Shown piece by piece: positions 35,194 to 43,752 of a stretch of DNA of 64,000 nucleotides; the stretch's first letter is position 1; every line of letters begins with the position of its first letter. The translations under genes and the position numbers were made by a program. Under the pieces are notes generated by a model, which was not told where the DNA came from, ran no database searches, and saw nothing but the letters and a program-made list of their open reading frames with translations. The stretch comes from Terriglobia bacterium (lineage in GTDB: Bacteria; Acidobacteriota; Terriglobia; Bryobacterales; UBA6623): NCBI GenBank assembly GCA_009838515.1, contig VXRL01000094.1, positions 1-64,000 of the forward strand. The letters are read 5' to 3'.

Positions 35194-36921
35194 TTACTCG
35201 ACGTATTTCTCTCCCAACCATTCCGGCACGCGCTGGTCGTATCGCAGTTTGGTGCGCTGTGCGAACGCTCCTTCAAAACACGAGTCGAGATCCGGGTCCA
35301 ATGGTAGGACGCCTGGCAAGCTGGACGCAGCCTCAAGCTCGAACCGCTTTCGAATTAGAGGACTTGACGACCCGTACGCCGCCTCCCACCAAGACATGAT
35401 GCGGTCGCGTGCGGCCAGCATAAGCGTCGCGCTTGGCAACTTCGCTCGCTTCTCGTTCTGGTTCACCGACCGATTGGCGGGCATGAGATTCCAGAGGTCG
35501 GAGCACGGCCAAGCCGACCAAGGAAAGCAGTGGTCGAGGTCTAGCGACCTTGTTGAGAGTCTCTTGCCGCTCCAGACGCAATAGAGCTTGCTGGACTCCA
35601 GCAGATCTCGCGCCTGCCGCTTGGCGACCCCAACGTCTCGCGTGGGGTCGGACCATATCATCGCTGCGGCCGCGCGATCCCTTGGCAACTCTCGGCCCTG
35701 TGTTTCTGCGTACCGCTGCATGAGTCGGATCCACTCCTCGACTAGCGCTGGCTCGATCCAGACTGCAAACCGTTGCACGGCCTGCCAGATTCTCCATGGA
35801 ACGAGCATCTCGCCGAAACTGCGCAGGTACGGTTCGTCGATGACATTGGGCGTTAGCCCCCGAGGGAGCCTTGGGGTGTGGTTCACCGGGAGGATCGGAG
35901 TCCCATCCGGAAACGTCATGTAGTGGGCGGGCATGGTCCGGATCGTTCCGGCCGCATCGCGGAGAGCCCCGTGGAGAGCCGCTGAGTCGGCTGGGCCAAG
36001 GCGAATTCCCACTCTCATATCTAGGTGAGAGAATGCCATGAGGCTGCAAAAATCTTCGCGTGCGAATCCGATGTGAACTCCTCCGCGGACATTCTTCGGA
36101 TTCTGTGGGAAGTCAGCTGCGAGCAGTGGCTTGTAGAGCCTCAGCCACGTCAGCGCGACCAGCCCGAGCGGAATCGAGACTTTGTCGTCGTCGGTGAGCC
36201 GCACGAGCCCGGCGGAGCCATCAGCGATGCGGCAAATCGACCGCAGCAGGCCGAGCTTGTAGGTCGAGCTTTTGTCGTCGTTCAGAATCACGTGCCGGAG
36301 CAGGGGCAGCGCGCCTGTTCCGTCGTCCGGAAACCGCAGAACGTAGTTCTTCCACCGGACCCCGTCGCGGCCCAACAGATCCTCGCGCTCCACTGCACGA
36401 TGGACAATCGTCCCGTGCTTCTTCGCTAGCGACTCGATTTCTGAACTGTCCACGCCGTACATCCCGCGCTCGGGTTCTTCGGGACCGATCCGCAGAGAGA
36501 GGGCAATGATGCCACCTGGCCGAAGAAGGTTGACAAGCTTGCGAAAGGCTCTGGGACGCTGCCCCGGAGGGACGTGCATCCATACTCCGCTGAGCAGGAT
36601 GACGTCGAACGAAAGCCCCGATCGCACCGCGTAGTCCAGCTTGGGAAGCGAGTCGTGGACCCAGCGCACCGAGGGGGAGGGATGTAGCTCCGTAGCCAGT
36701 AGCCGCATCGATTTGGAGGGTTCGACGGCGAACACCTCGTAGCCCTTTGCGGCGAGCCAGGCGGCGTCGCGCCCGGATCCGGCGCCGACATCTAGGACGA
36801 GCGCCGGCGGTTCGGGCAGCAGGTCGGTCACCCAGTCGTACAGGGATTCTGGGTCCACGGATTCGTATCGTGATGCGACCGTGCTTGCGTGTTTGTCGTA
36901 CCAAGCGACAGGATCTTTCAT
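35194..36921 (-). CDS. Class I SAM methyltransferase fused to an HNH endonuclease domain
   Basis: The ATG at 36921 (MKDPVAWYDKHASTVASRYE) gives 575 residues. The 39 extra codons in the track ORF look non-conserved. Residues 1-190 are a Rossmann methyltransferase with motif I LVLDVGAGSGRDAAWLAAKG (41-60), the SAM-binding acidic EPS, and FDVILLSGVWMHVPPGQRPR. Residues 220-430 are unassigned, although the part near 390-420 (WRIWQAVQRFAVWIEPALVEEW) resembles regions preceding HNH domains in other proteins. Residues 446-497 form an HNH nuclease: LYCVWSGKRL, LDLDHCFPWSAW and DLWNLMPANRSVNQNEKRAKL. The fold pairing of modification and cutting in one chain recalls self-guarding restriction enzymes, but no target-recognition domain is recognised. 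It sits in the toxin-antitoxin island. Confidence 0.8.
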   Translation of the reverse strand: MKDPVAWYDKHASTVASRYESVDPESLYDWVTDLLPEPPALVLDVGAGSGRDAAWLAAKGYEVFAVEPSKSMRLLATELHPSPSVRWVHDSLPKLDYAVRSGLSFDVILLSGVWMHVPPGQRPRAFRKLVNLLRPGGIIALSLRIGPEEPERGMYGVDSSEIESLAKKHGTIVHRAVEREDLLGRDGVRWKNYVLRFPDDGTGALPLLRHVILNDDKSSTYKLGLLRSICRIADGSAGLVRLTDDDKVSIPLGLVALTWLRLYKPLLAADFPQNPKNVRGGVHIGFAREDFCSLMAFSHLDMRVGIRLGPADSAALHGALRDAAGTIRTMPAHYMTFPDGTPILPVNHTPRLPRGLTPNVIDEPYLRSFGEMLVPWRIWQAVQRFAVWIEPALVEEWIRLMQRYAETQGRELPRDRAAAAMIWSDPTRDVGVAKRQARDLLESSKLYCVWSGKRLSTRSLDLDHCFPWSAWPCSDLWNLMPANRSVNQNEKRAKLPSATLMLAARDRIMSWWEAAYGSSSPLIRKRFELEAASSLPGVLPLDPDLDSCFEGAFAQRTKLRYDQRVPEWLGEKYVE

Positions 36922-37236
36922 GGCGCTGCGCCCGAAACTGCGGTATTGGCTGAATACGGCTTCCGTGCTAGGCGCGCTGGTGGTCGCTCCAGAAGCCAGC
37001 CGCCTCGCAAGCGATTTTCGCGCAAACGGAGCCCCCACTGCATCGCACCACTAGAAACACGATGGTTGCAACGGAAACCGGGGCGGACTGTGAACAGCCA
37101 ATCGGCTGCCATTCCCGGGTCCGGTCGGTTCAGTGACCGGGATTCTCGAAGGAATTGCAGCACGTAGTGGCTGGCCAAGGCCAATTCATCCCGCTCGCCG
37201 CCTTCCTGCCGTGCCGCTTGGACTATCTCAGGAACC
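36922..37236. other. Intergenic region upstream of methyltransferase-HNH gene
   Basis: I see no gene here. It holds the probable promoter of the methyltransferase-HNH gene. Short ORFs on both strands overlap the PIN pseudogene or are shadows. Confidence 0.35.
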
Positions 37237-37736
37237 CTATAGCTGGCTATGCTCAGCTAGAACCAAGTGTCCAAGCGTTCTGTCGTGCCATCTCCTTGTG
37301 TATGCCTCTCGTAGCGATGGGTTTGGGCGATGGCCGACATCGTCGAGCAATCGTTCCAATGAGACCAGTCTGGTGCGGAATCCGAGTCGAATTCCGAAGC
37401 GTAGACTCGCCTTGTCTGGACCGCACAGTATCCAGGAATCGTCACGATGAGCTGCGTGCGCCCAAAGCGAAGCCTCGCCCTTATCGAGGGCGATATCGGG
37501 TACTCGCACGGCCAACTCGGCTCGCGCGCGGTCTGTGACGCGATGTACCGCTGCCAATGACTTACGCAACTCGGCCCCATCGATCCGCCGTTCCGGCCGC
37601 CGCCGTTGCTTGCCAGCTTGTGTTTCCGCTACGCAATCTTCGACAGTCTGAACCCGGTACCCGCCCGCGAGTGCGCGTCAAGAGCCTGTGCGGTGAGATT
37701 CCAAGATGACATTCGTATCGATGAGTAGTGGGCCAT
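37237..37736 (-). pseudogene. PIN-domain toxin, broken by a frameshift and a stop codon
   Basis: Reading the minus strand from the ATG at 37736 gives MAHY. After a one-base frame change it continues LIDTNVILESHRTGS, then TGA, then RALAGGYRVQTVEDCVAETQAG and so on in frame to the end (EASLWAHAAHRDDSWILCGPDKASLRFG, LVSLERLLDDVGHR). This is a PIN-like nuclease with an N-terminal DTN motif and a late acidic cluster (DDSW, GPDKA). The stop codon sits where Trp is expected (GSW). Two independent lesions make it non-functional unless recoded. The gene lies 19 bases downstream of the XRE-ImmA gene, as a toxin partner would. Confidence 0.75.
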
Positions 37737-37755
37737 GATGTCGCGCCATCGCAAG

Positions 37756-38862
37756 TCACAGGTCGACCGGCCGCGCGACTCCATTCGCCACGAACAGATC
37801 GGCCATATCTTCAATGGCGAGGCCGAGCAAGGCGGCTAGTCGGCGGACGGAGACATAACCCGCTTCGATAGCCAAAGCGAGGATCTCGACAAATCGTCTT
37901 GAGAACAGCGCAGGTGTTGCGCCACCGACCACCTGGTGCCCGTTGTTGAGCAGCGCATCCTCGGGCAGCGAGCGGGCCACGGCAAGCTTCAGTTCCCCGA
38001 GCGAGACGAGCCGCCACCGCAGGGCGGAGGAGGTCACTCGAAGTTCGTCTGCCACAGCGTTCAGCTGTGCTATCAGATCCTTCCCGGGCAGGCTAGCCCA
38101 ACCGGCCGTTTGTTCAAGCGTCGAAGCCGGCATTAGAACTGCCGCTGCGAAATTGTTAGCGAGTTGTTCAACTCGGTTGCCGCCGGTTTCCCGGATCTCC
38201 TCGGAACGTTCCGGCGGCATGGCGTCCCACGTCAGGATGTGGAATAACTCGTGCGCAAGACCGAAATTGCGCCGGCCTTCGACCTCTCGACGTTGGATTA
38301 TGACTGTGTCCAATTCCGGCAACCGGCAAGCCGCGCCAGAGATGCCTTGCTGGGCATCAACCATCAGAACCAAGATGCCCAGTTCACGCTCCATGACTTC
38401 GATCAACCCCGTTGCAGGTACCTCCCCAAGGTTGAACTCCGTGACGAATCGCTCCCCAGCCGCCATGGCATCCTCGAAACGCGAGTTGCGGGTAAGCCCT
38501 AGCGCCCGGCGCATGAGCGGCAAGTCGCGCCCGACTTGCGGCGCCAGTGCACGGTACGCCGCGATCCACCGACCGGCGTCGCGTTCGTAGTCTTCGAGTT
38601 GGTCTACTTGGACACCTGTATGCCGCCATGAGAAGCGGCCTTCGCCGACGAGTTGAAACGGATCGGTGAAGTATTCAAGCGGTGCGCCCAGCCTTTCGAC
38701 TGCTAGCATCAATTCCGTCGCTGTCATGCGGCGTGTGCCGGTCTCGATCGCCGAAACGGTTTGGCGGTCCTTGAATCCGAACAGCTGAGCAAGATCATCT
38801 TGGGAGAGCCCCTGCTCTACGCGCATCGCCTTGAGGCGCACTCCTATCAGGTGCGTATCCAT
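37756..38862 (-). CDS. XRE-family regulator with ImmA/IrrE metallopeptidase domain
   Basis: The ATG at 38862 gives 368 residues. The N-terminal helix-turn-helix is clear (RLKAMRVEQGLSQDDLAQLFGFKDRQTVSAIETGTRRM). A central domain follows and an ImmA/IrrE peptidase core carries the zinc motif HELFH in NFGLAHELFHILTWD and a downstream NFAAAVLMP segment. Such proteins either cleave a repressor (ImmA) or act as regulators or antitoxins. The gene is followed on the same strand by the dead PIN gene, which suggests it once formed a two-gene module. It is intact, with a well-placed promoter region. Confidence 0.85.
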   Translation of the reverse strand: MDTHLIGVRLKAMRVEQGLSQDDLAQLFGFKDRQTVSAIETGTRRMTATELMLAVERLGAPLEYFTDPFQLVGEGRFSWRHTGVQVDQLEDYERDAGRWIAAYRALAPQVGRDLPLMRRALGLTRNSRFEDAMAAGERFVTEFNLGEVPATGLIEVMERELGILVLMVDAQQGISGAACRLPELDTVIIQRREVEGRRNFGLAHELFHILTWDAMPPERSEEIRETGGNRVEQLANNFAAAVLMPASTLEQTAGWASLPGKDLIAQLNAVADELRVTSSALRWRLVSLGELKLAVARSLPEDALLNNGHQVVGGATPALFSRRFVEILALAIEAGYVSVRRLAALLGLAIEDMADLFVANGVARPVDL

Positions 38863-38881
38863 CACTACCTGTCCTAGTGTA

Positions 38882-38908
38882 ATTATCATTGCACATTTCT
38901 ATTTGCAA
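38882..38908 (-). promoter_or_regulatory. Promoter and inverted repeat before XRE-ImmA gene
   Basis: On the minus strand GATAAT lies about 20 bases before the ATG, and TTGCAA lies 15 bases upstream of it. TTGCA (38889) and TGCAA (38904) form an inverted repeat with a 10-base spacer, and another TGCAA occurs at 38917. These repeats could be the operator for autoregulation by the XRE domain. Confidence 0.4.
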
Positions 38909-39153
38909 GAATTCCGTGCAAACTGTCTTTCGCGGAGAATCTCCATCCTTGTCTCTTGATTGCAAGATCGGACGAGGCTAGAACGGCGTTTGATTCCGAT
39001 CAGCGCACCGATGATCGGAAGCACGGGAGGTGCTTGGAACTGCTTGGCGGGGCCTTGGGCGAGTCAGGCTACAGCGGTCGGCCGGAGGCTAGGAGATGCC
39101 CGAGGTGAATCTGCTGCATCTGGGACTCGTGACGAGTTCCCGGGAATCTAAGA

Positions 39154-40398
39154 TCAGGCCCAAAGGGGTCGAAGTGAAGCGACGCCCCGCGCGGCCCTCT
39201 CGATGTGCTCACGAGTGTTGTATACGTGCGGACACAAGCGAAAGCCGCCGGATGTCGATCCGGCGATGCCGAACTTGTCGTACATGGCATCGAAGACTGC
39301 TTGTCGCTTTTCCGGTGCGACCTGCACGATGCATACCCCAGCGCTGAGCTTGTCGTCGAGTGGTGTGACAAGCTTGGCTCCTGCCTCAGCTAGGGACTGC
39401 TTTAGGAGAGAGGAGAGTTCACGGACTCGCTGTTCCACACGATCTGTCCCGATGGAGGAGTGAAATCCCGCAGCCTCGCTCATCGCGCTGATCGCAGCGT
39501 CATCGCGTTGTCCCATTGATTCGAACTTCCGGGCACCCTCGAGTTCGGTCTCCGCCTCGTTACCCCATCCGGGAGCCACGGTACTGGGCCAGATCTCTGG
39601 GATCCTTTCACGGCGGACATAGAGGAGCCCGACTTCCTTCGGTCCGCAGTACCACTTGTGCGCGCTTGCTGCGAATGAATCGCAGCCAAGCTCGTGGAGA
39701 TCCAATTCAAGCGCGCCCCAGGTCTGGGCTCCGTCCACATGGACGTAGACTCCAGAGCGCCGGGCGAATTCGCAGAGCTCCCGCACCGGCAGCAGCAGCC
39801 CGCTCACGTTGGACGCATGGGTGAGGGCCAGCACGCGCGTCCTCGGAGACAGTGCCTCCCTAAACGGACGGATCAACTCATCAGGGTTGGTAGGGTTCGG
39901 CGGAACCTCAACCTCTCGCAGCGAGAATCCTCTCCGTTGCGCCCGCACCTTCCAAGCGACGTTGTTGGTCGGATGGTTCTGGCGCCAGATCACAACCTCG
40001 TCGCCGGCTTTGAGGTCGAGCCCGTTGTTGATGATGTTGTTGGCCTCGCTGGTATTGCGAACTAGAGCCACTTCGTCCGCTTCCGCTCCGATCTGGTCTG
40101 CAACGCTGGCCCGCGCTGTCTCCCGGTCCGAAGCGTAGCGCTCCCGGTTTTGAAAGGAGCAGTCCTCATCGATCGACCTAGTCAGCTCTGTCACGGTCGC
40201 GGCGACACTCGTCGGAGAAGGGCACAGGTTCGCGGCGTTCATGGGCACGCGGTCTTCCCCAAACGGAAACTTCTTCCGGACCTCTTCCCAATACGCCTCG
40301 CCTTCTTCGGCCCTTGCTACGCCGCGGGGGCGCATGGCCAAGGCCGAGGCCGTTGCGATGCCAGTCAGAAACCGCCGTCTCGTTTCTTCTGTAGTCAT
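39154..40398 (-). CDS. Tat-exported class V aminotransferase-fold PLP enzyme
   Basis: The 414-residue protein opens with a Tat leader (TRRRFLTGIATASALAM). It has the isopenicillin-N-epimerase/class V aminotransferase fold: NTSEANNIINNGLDL, HPTNNVAWKVRAQRRGF, THASNVSGLLLPV, HVDGAQTWGALELDLHELGCDSFAASAHKW with the PLP lysine, and the C-terminal GFRLCPHVYNTREHIER. Exported PLP enzymes of this class are frequent in this phylum. The reaction (desulfuration, epimerisation or aminotransfer) cannot be told. It stands alone, divergent from the YdjM-type gene. Confidence 0.87.
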   Translation of the reverse strand: MTTEETRRRFLTGIATASALAMRPRGVARAEEGEAYWEEVRKKFPFGEDRVPMNAANLCPSPTSVAATVTELTRSIDEDCSFQNRERYASDRETARASVADQIGAEADEVALVRNTSEANNIINNGLDLKAGDEVVIWRQNHPTNNVAWKVRAQRRGFSLREVEVPPNPTNPDELIRPFREALSPRTRVLALTHASNVSGLLLPVRELCEFARRSGVYVHVDGAQTWGALELDLHELGCDSFAASAHKWYCGPKEVGLLYVRRERIPEIWPSTVAPGWGNEAETELEGARKFESMGQRDDAAISAMSEAAGFHSSIGTDRVEQRVRELSSLLKQSLAEAGAKLVTPLDDKLSAGVCIVQVAPEKRQAVFDAMYDKFGIAGSTSGGFRLCPHVYNTREHIERAARGVASLRPLWA

Positions 40399-40536
40399 GT
40401 TGTGATGAGCCTACCAGAGAGACTGGCTGGTCGCCTTTGATCGGAGCGGCGGATACACGGCGAGTCTCAAGTATTCTGGAGAGTCCCGGTCGGCCTCGGC
40501 TCTGGAGCCCCCGCAGGTGCCGGCTGTCCCTGTCCC

Positions 40537-41637
40537 GTGGACCCCCTCGCCCACACACTTGCCGGCGCCACGCTGGCGGAGACGCGGCTCAAGGACTTGA
40601 CCCCATTTTCTGCTCCGGCGTTGATTCTGGGTTCCAACGCTCCTGACATTGACGCGATCACGATGTTCATGGATCGCGACCTGTCCCTTTGGTTCCGGCG
40701 CGGGTGGACGCACGGCCTGCTTGCGATGGTCGTCCTGCCCATCGCGCTGACGCTGCTACTGTTGCTTGTCGATCGAGTGATCGCGCGCTTGCGGCGGCGC
40801 CAGCCAGTGGCACGGGCGGGTCCGTTGCTTGGACTTAGCACCTTGGCTGTGGTCTTGCACCCGTTGCTTGACTGGCTCAATATCTATGGTGTCCGCCTCC
40901 TGATGCCATTCGACGGCAGGTGGTTCTACGGAGATGCGCTGTTCATCGTCGACCCGTGGCTCTGGCTGCTGCTCGGCACTTCTGTAGTGGTTGCGCATAG
41001 CGCTTCTAGAGTCGGCGCCTCGGCGTGGGTGGCGCTCGGTGCCGCGACAACGTTGCTCATTACCAGCTTCGATGGCGCGGCCCTGTTCGTCCGACTGTTG
41101 TGGTGCGTCGGTTTGGTTGCGATCATCTGGCTGCGTCTGGACGGGCGATTGCAGGGGCGCATTCCAAGACTTGCCAATATCGCCTTGATCGCCACCGCGT
41201 TGTACATCCTGACCATGGTGACCACGTCGCGGCTCGCTTCGCGGCAGGTTGCTGCGTGGATGGCCGAGCGCAACAGCGTCCCGATGCAAATCATGGCGGG
41301 GCCCGCACCCGGCAATCCTTTTCGCCGAGATATTGTCGTCGCTGACGCGGAGCGCTATCACTTCTTGGAAGTCAATTGGTTAGCGGCTGAATCGATCCGA
41401 TTTGCCCACCCGTCCATCGACCGCGGTCCCGAAGGGCCAGTCACCCAGGCTGCGCTTGCCGCGCCTCAGGTCAGGGGGCTGAACAGCTGGAAGCGGCTAC
41501 CGGCCTATCGAGTTCAGCCAACGGCAGATGGCTATCGGGTGTCGATCTCCGACGTCCGCTTCGCGAGACGAGTCGGTAGTGGACTGGGAGCCGCGGTCGT
41601 GGAACTCGATCGGGACTTGCACGTTGTTTCCCGCTGA
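40537..41637 (+). CDS. YdjM-type membrane-bound metal-dependent hydrolase
   Basis: From a GTG start the 366-residue protein begins MDPLAHTLAGATLAET, the typical DPLTH-like start of the YdjM/DUF457 family. It contains the metal-binding NAPDIDAI and WTHGLLA segments, followed by several membrane helices between about residues 62 and 235 (LAMVVLPIALTLLLLL, LFIVDPWLWLLLGTSVVV). The C-terminal 110 residues are soluble and end in a beta-rich part with YRVSISDVRFARR. Family members are LexA-regulated in E. coli, but no LexA box is apparent here. Exact activity is unknown. Confidence 0.85.
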   Translation: MDPLAHTLAGATLAETRLKDLTPFSAPALILGSNAPDIDAITMFMDRDLSLWFRRGWTHGLLAMVVLPIALTLLLLLVDRVIARLRRRQPVARAGPLLGLSTLAVVLHPLLDWLNIYGVRLLMPFDGRWFYGDALFIVDPWLWLLLGTSVVVAHSASRVGASAWVALGAATTLLITSFDGAALFVRLLWCVGLVAIIWLRLDGRLQGRIPRLANIALIATALYILTMVTTSRLASRQVAAWMAERNSVPMQIMAGPAPGNPFRRDIVVADAERYHFLEVNWLAAESIRFAHPSIDRGPEGPVTQAALAAPQVRGLNSWKRLPAYRVQPTADGYRVSISDVRFARRVGSGLGAAVVELDRDLHVVSR

Positions 41638-41688
41638 ATCAATTGGGGAAGGGGCATAGAGCGGTGCTTGGATCGGTCTAGGCTGCGA

Positions 41689-42852
41689 TCAGACCGTGAC
41701 GCCCATTTCGTCCCAGGTGATCATCCGGCGCTGATAGATCGCTTCCCTGCCCATGATGCTGGTGAGGGCCGCAGTGGCGGCGACTTCAATGTCGGCGATC
41801 GGCCTGCGGTTCTCGCGGATCGCGCGAACGAAGTCGTTGTGGGCTTCTTCAGTGAGGTCAAGGCCCTCGATACCCTTGTGCTCGACGGGGTCGGAGTTCC
41901 CGTAAATGTCGTAGAAGGTCCACGAGCTGTTGTCCAGTTCGATCGTGCCCTTGTCTCCGTAGATGACGTACCACTGGCCGTTCGGGAGCTTCTTGAGCGC
42001 CCGCGGATGCAAGTAGAGTTGGCTGTAGTCGAGGTGCATGTCGTTGTTGTAGATGTACTCGACGCTGAAGCCGTCCATCATGACCGTGCCCGCAGGCATC
42101 GGTTCAGGAAGGTATCGCTTGCCGTGCCCGTAGGCACTGACGGGACGGCTGCCGGCCAGCCAGTTGCAAACGTCGAGGTTGTGGATGGCGTTTTCGACTA
42201 TGAGGTCCCCTGATAGCTTCACGTCGTTGTACCAGCCGGGGAAGCGCCGTTGCTGGCCACTGCCGTCCTCGCGCCGCGTGCCCGGTCGCGAGGGGGTGCT
42301 GTGGCGTTGAGCTTTGATGACGAGCGGAGTGCCGATGAGTCCTGTTTCGTGGATCTCGCGCACCACTCCCTGCATGTGCGGGGAACTGCGCAACTGCTGC
42401 CCGATCTGAAACACGGCCTTGGACTCGCGGGCGGCGTCCAGCACCAGCTTGACCTGATCCGCCGAGATCGCTAGCGGCTTCTCGCAGAAAACATGCTTGC
42501 CAGCCTCGAGTGCCGCGGCCGACATCTCCGCGTGGAGGTAGCAAGGCGTCGCAATGAGGACAGCGTCGATTTCCTCCTGTCGGAGCAGCTCCCTATAGTC
42601 GGCGTAGGAACGAGGATTATCGGTTCGGGCGGCGCTTTGCGCGGCGTCACGGGCAGAGGGATCAATGTCGCAGATGGCTCCGACTGTGATGTCTGACCGT
42701 GCCGCCAAGCGCGTCAAGTGGGCGTTACCGCGCTTGCCGACGCCGATCATTCCGAAGCGCAACGGTTCTTCTTGCGCGCGCACCGCGGTCGTGGCCGCTG
42801 CGACGGCTGCTCCCTGCAGGAAACGGCGGCGGAAGAATGTACTGGCACTCAT
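41689..42852 (-). CDS. Tat-exported Gfo/Idh/MocA-family oxidoreductase
   Basis: The ATG at 42852, preceded by GAGGGAGTCCTGC, gives 387 residues with the Tat leader FFRRRFLQGAAVAAATTAVRA. The Rossmann part is FGMIGVGKRGNAHLTRLAA. The family motif FCEKPLAISADQVKLVLDAA and the mid-domain segments GDLIVENAIHNLDVCNWL and VIYGDKGTIELDNSSW identify it. Like the homologue near the left end, it is a presumed periplasmic NAD(P)-linked sugar oxidoreductase of unknown substrate. It is divergent from the DUF1080 gene. Such proteins and DUF1080 hydrolases are both known parts of 3-keto-sugar metabolism, which supports a joint role. Confidence 0.88.
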   Translation of the reverse strand: MSASTFFRRRFLQGAAVAAATTAVRAQEEPLRFGMIGVGKRGNAHLTRLAARSDITVGAICDIDPSARDAAQSAARTDNPRSYADYRELLRQEEIDAVLIATPCYLHAEMSAAALEAGKHVFCEKPLAISADQVKLVLDAARESKAVFQIGQQLRSSPHMQGVVREIHETGLIGTPLVIKAQRHSTPSRPGTRREDGSGQQRRFPGWYNDVKLSGDLIVENAIHNLDVCNWLAGSRPVSAYGHGKRYLPEPMPAGTVMMDGFSVEYIYNNDMHLDYSQLYLHPRALKKLPNGQWYVIYGDKGTIELDNSSWTFYDIYGNSDPVEHKGIEGLDLTEEAHNDFVRAIRENRRPIADIEVAATAALTSIMGREAIYQRRMITWDEMGVTV

Positions 42853-42999
42853 GCAGGACTCCCTCGCATCGACGTAGAGTCTTGTTTTCGGGCGGTGCTC
42901 AGCGTACCATGTCGCCGGGATCAGCCAATCGCTCTCGGTGCCTCGCCTAGATGCGGGGGGGCGCTGTATGGCTGCATGATCCAAGGCCGGAAGCGATTC

Positions 43000-43635
43000 A
43001 TGTACGCAAGGGGAGTCATACGGTTGGCGTGGGTGCCCGTGGCGCTGGCCGCGGCTGCGGCAGCGGTGCTGGGGCAGTCTGACGGGTTTGTGTCACTGTC
43101 GCCCGTAGTTGACTTAAGCGAGCACTGGACGGTGGAGGGGTCCGCTCCCGACACTTGGTCGGTCAAGGACGGCGTGATCGTTTGCACTGGCAAGCCGAAC
43201 GGATTCCTGCGGAGCAAGAAGACGTACCGCAACTTCATCTTTCGGGCCGAGTGGCGGTTCCAGAAAGAAGGTTGGACCCAGAAGCCTCCGAAGTATCCGA
43301 ATGCCGGTTATTTCATTCATGCGGGAGCGGTCGAGGACGACTGGCCGAAATCCCTGGAAGTGCAAGGCCATTACGGTGAAGCGGGCAGTCTGTTCGGTGT
43401 TCGCGGGGGCAGCGTGAGCGGCGCGCACCGCGGGCCGGTATTCGAGAACCGCAGGCCGCTCGGCGAGTGGGAGAGCATCGAGGTCCAGTCGCTCGACGGA
43501 ATCGTCACGGTGAAGCTCAACGAGAAGAAGATGAACGAGGGCCACGACATCGAACCCGCCCAGGGCAGCATTTGCCTCCAGTCAGAGGGCTGGCCTGTCT
43601 TCTACCGCAACCTACGAATCAAGGACCTCGACTAA
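43000..43635 (+). CDS. Secreted DUF1080 (3-keto-disaccharide hydrolase-like) protein
   Basis: The ATG at 43000, with GGAAG 6 bases upstream, gives 211 residues and a signal peptide MYARGVIRLAWVPVALAAAAAAVLGQ. The track ORF from 42718 runs antisense to the oxidoreductase gene. The mature domain is a concanavalin-like sandwich with WTVEGSAPDTWSVKDGVIVCTGKPNGFLRSKKTYRNFIFRAEWRF summarised by its core, NAGYFIHAG, ESIEVQSLDGIVTVKLN and GSICLQSEGWPVFYRNLRIKDL. These are the family hallmarks. DUF1080 enzymes cut 3-keto-glycosides. The adjacent Gfo/Idh/MocA gene may make the keto sugar. Confidence 0.88.
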   Translation: MYARGVIRLAWVPVALAAAAAAVLGQSDGFVSLSPVVDLSEHWTVEGSAPDTWSVKDGVIVCTGKPNGFLRSKKTYRNFIFRAEWRFQKEGWTQKPPKYPNAGYFIHAGAVEDDWPKSLEVQGHYGEAGSLFGVRGGSVSGAHRGPVFENRRPLGEWESIEVQSLDGIVTVKLNEKKMNEGHDIEPAQGSICLQSEGWPVFYRNLRIKDLD

Positions 43636-43752
43636 GCCAAGCGCCTGTCCGGTCGCTGTTCTAGCGGCGCTGGTCGCTTGCCACCCGCCGGTGACAGAGT
43701 ATCGGCAGCTACAATAACCGACACATCGCGGTCTACCTAGGCAGACCTTCGC

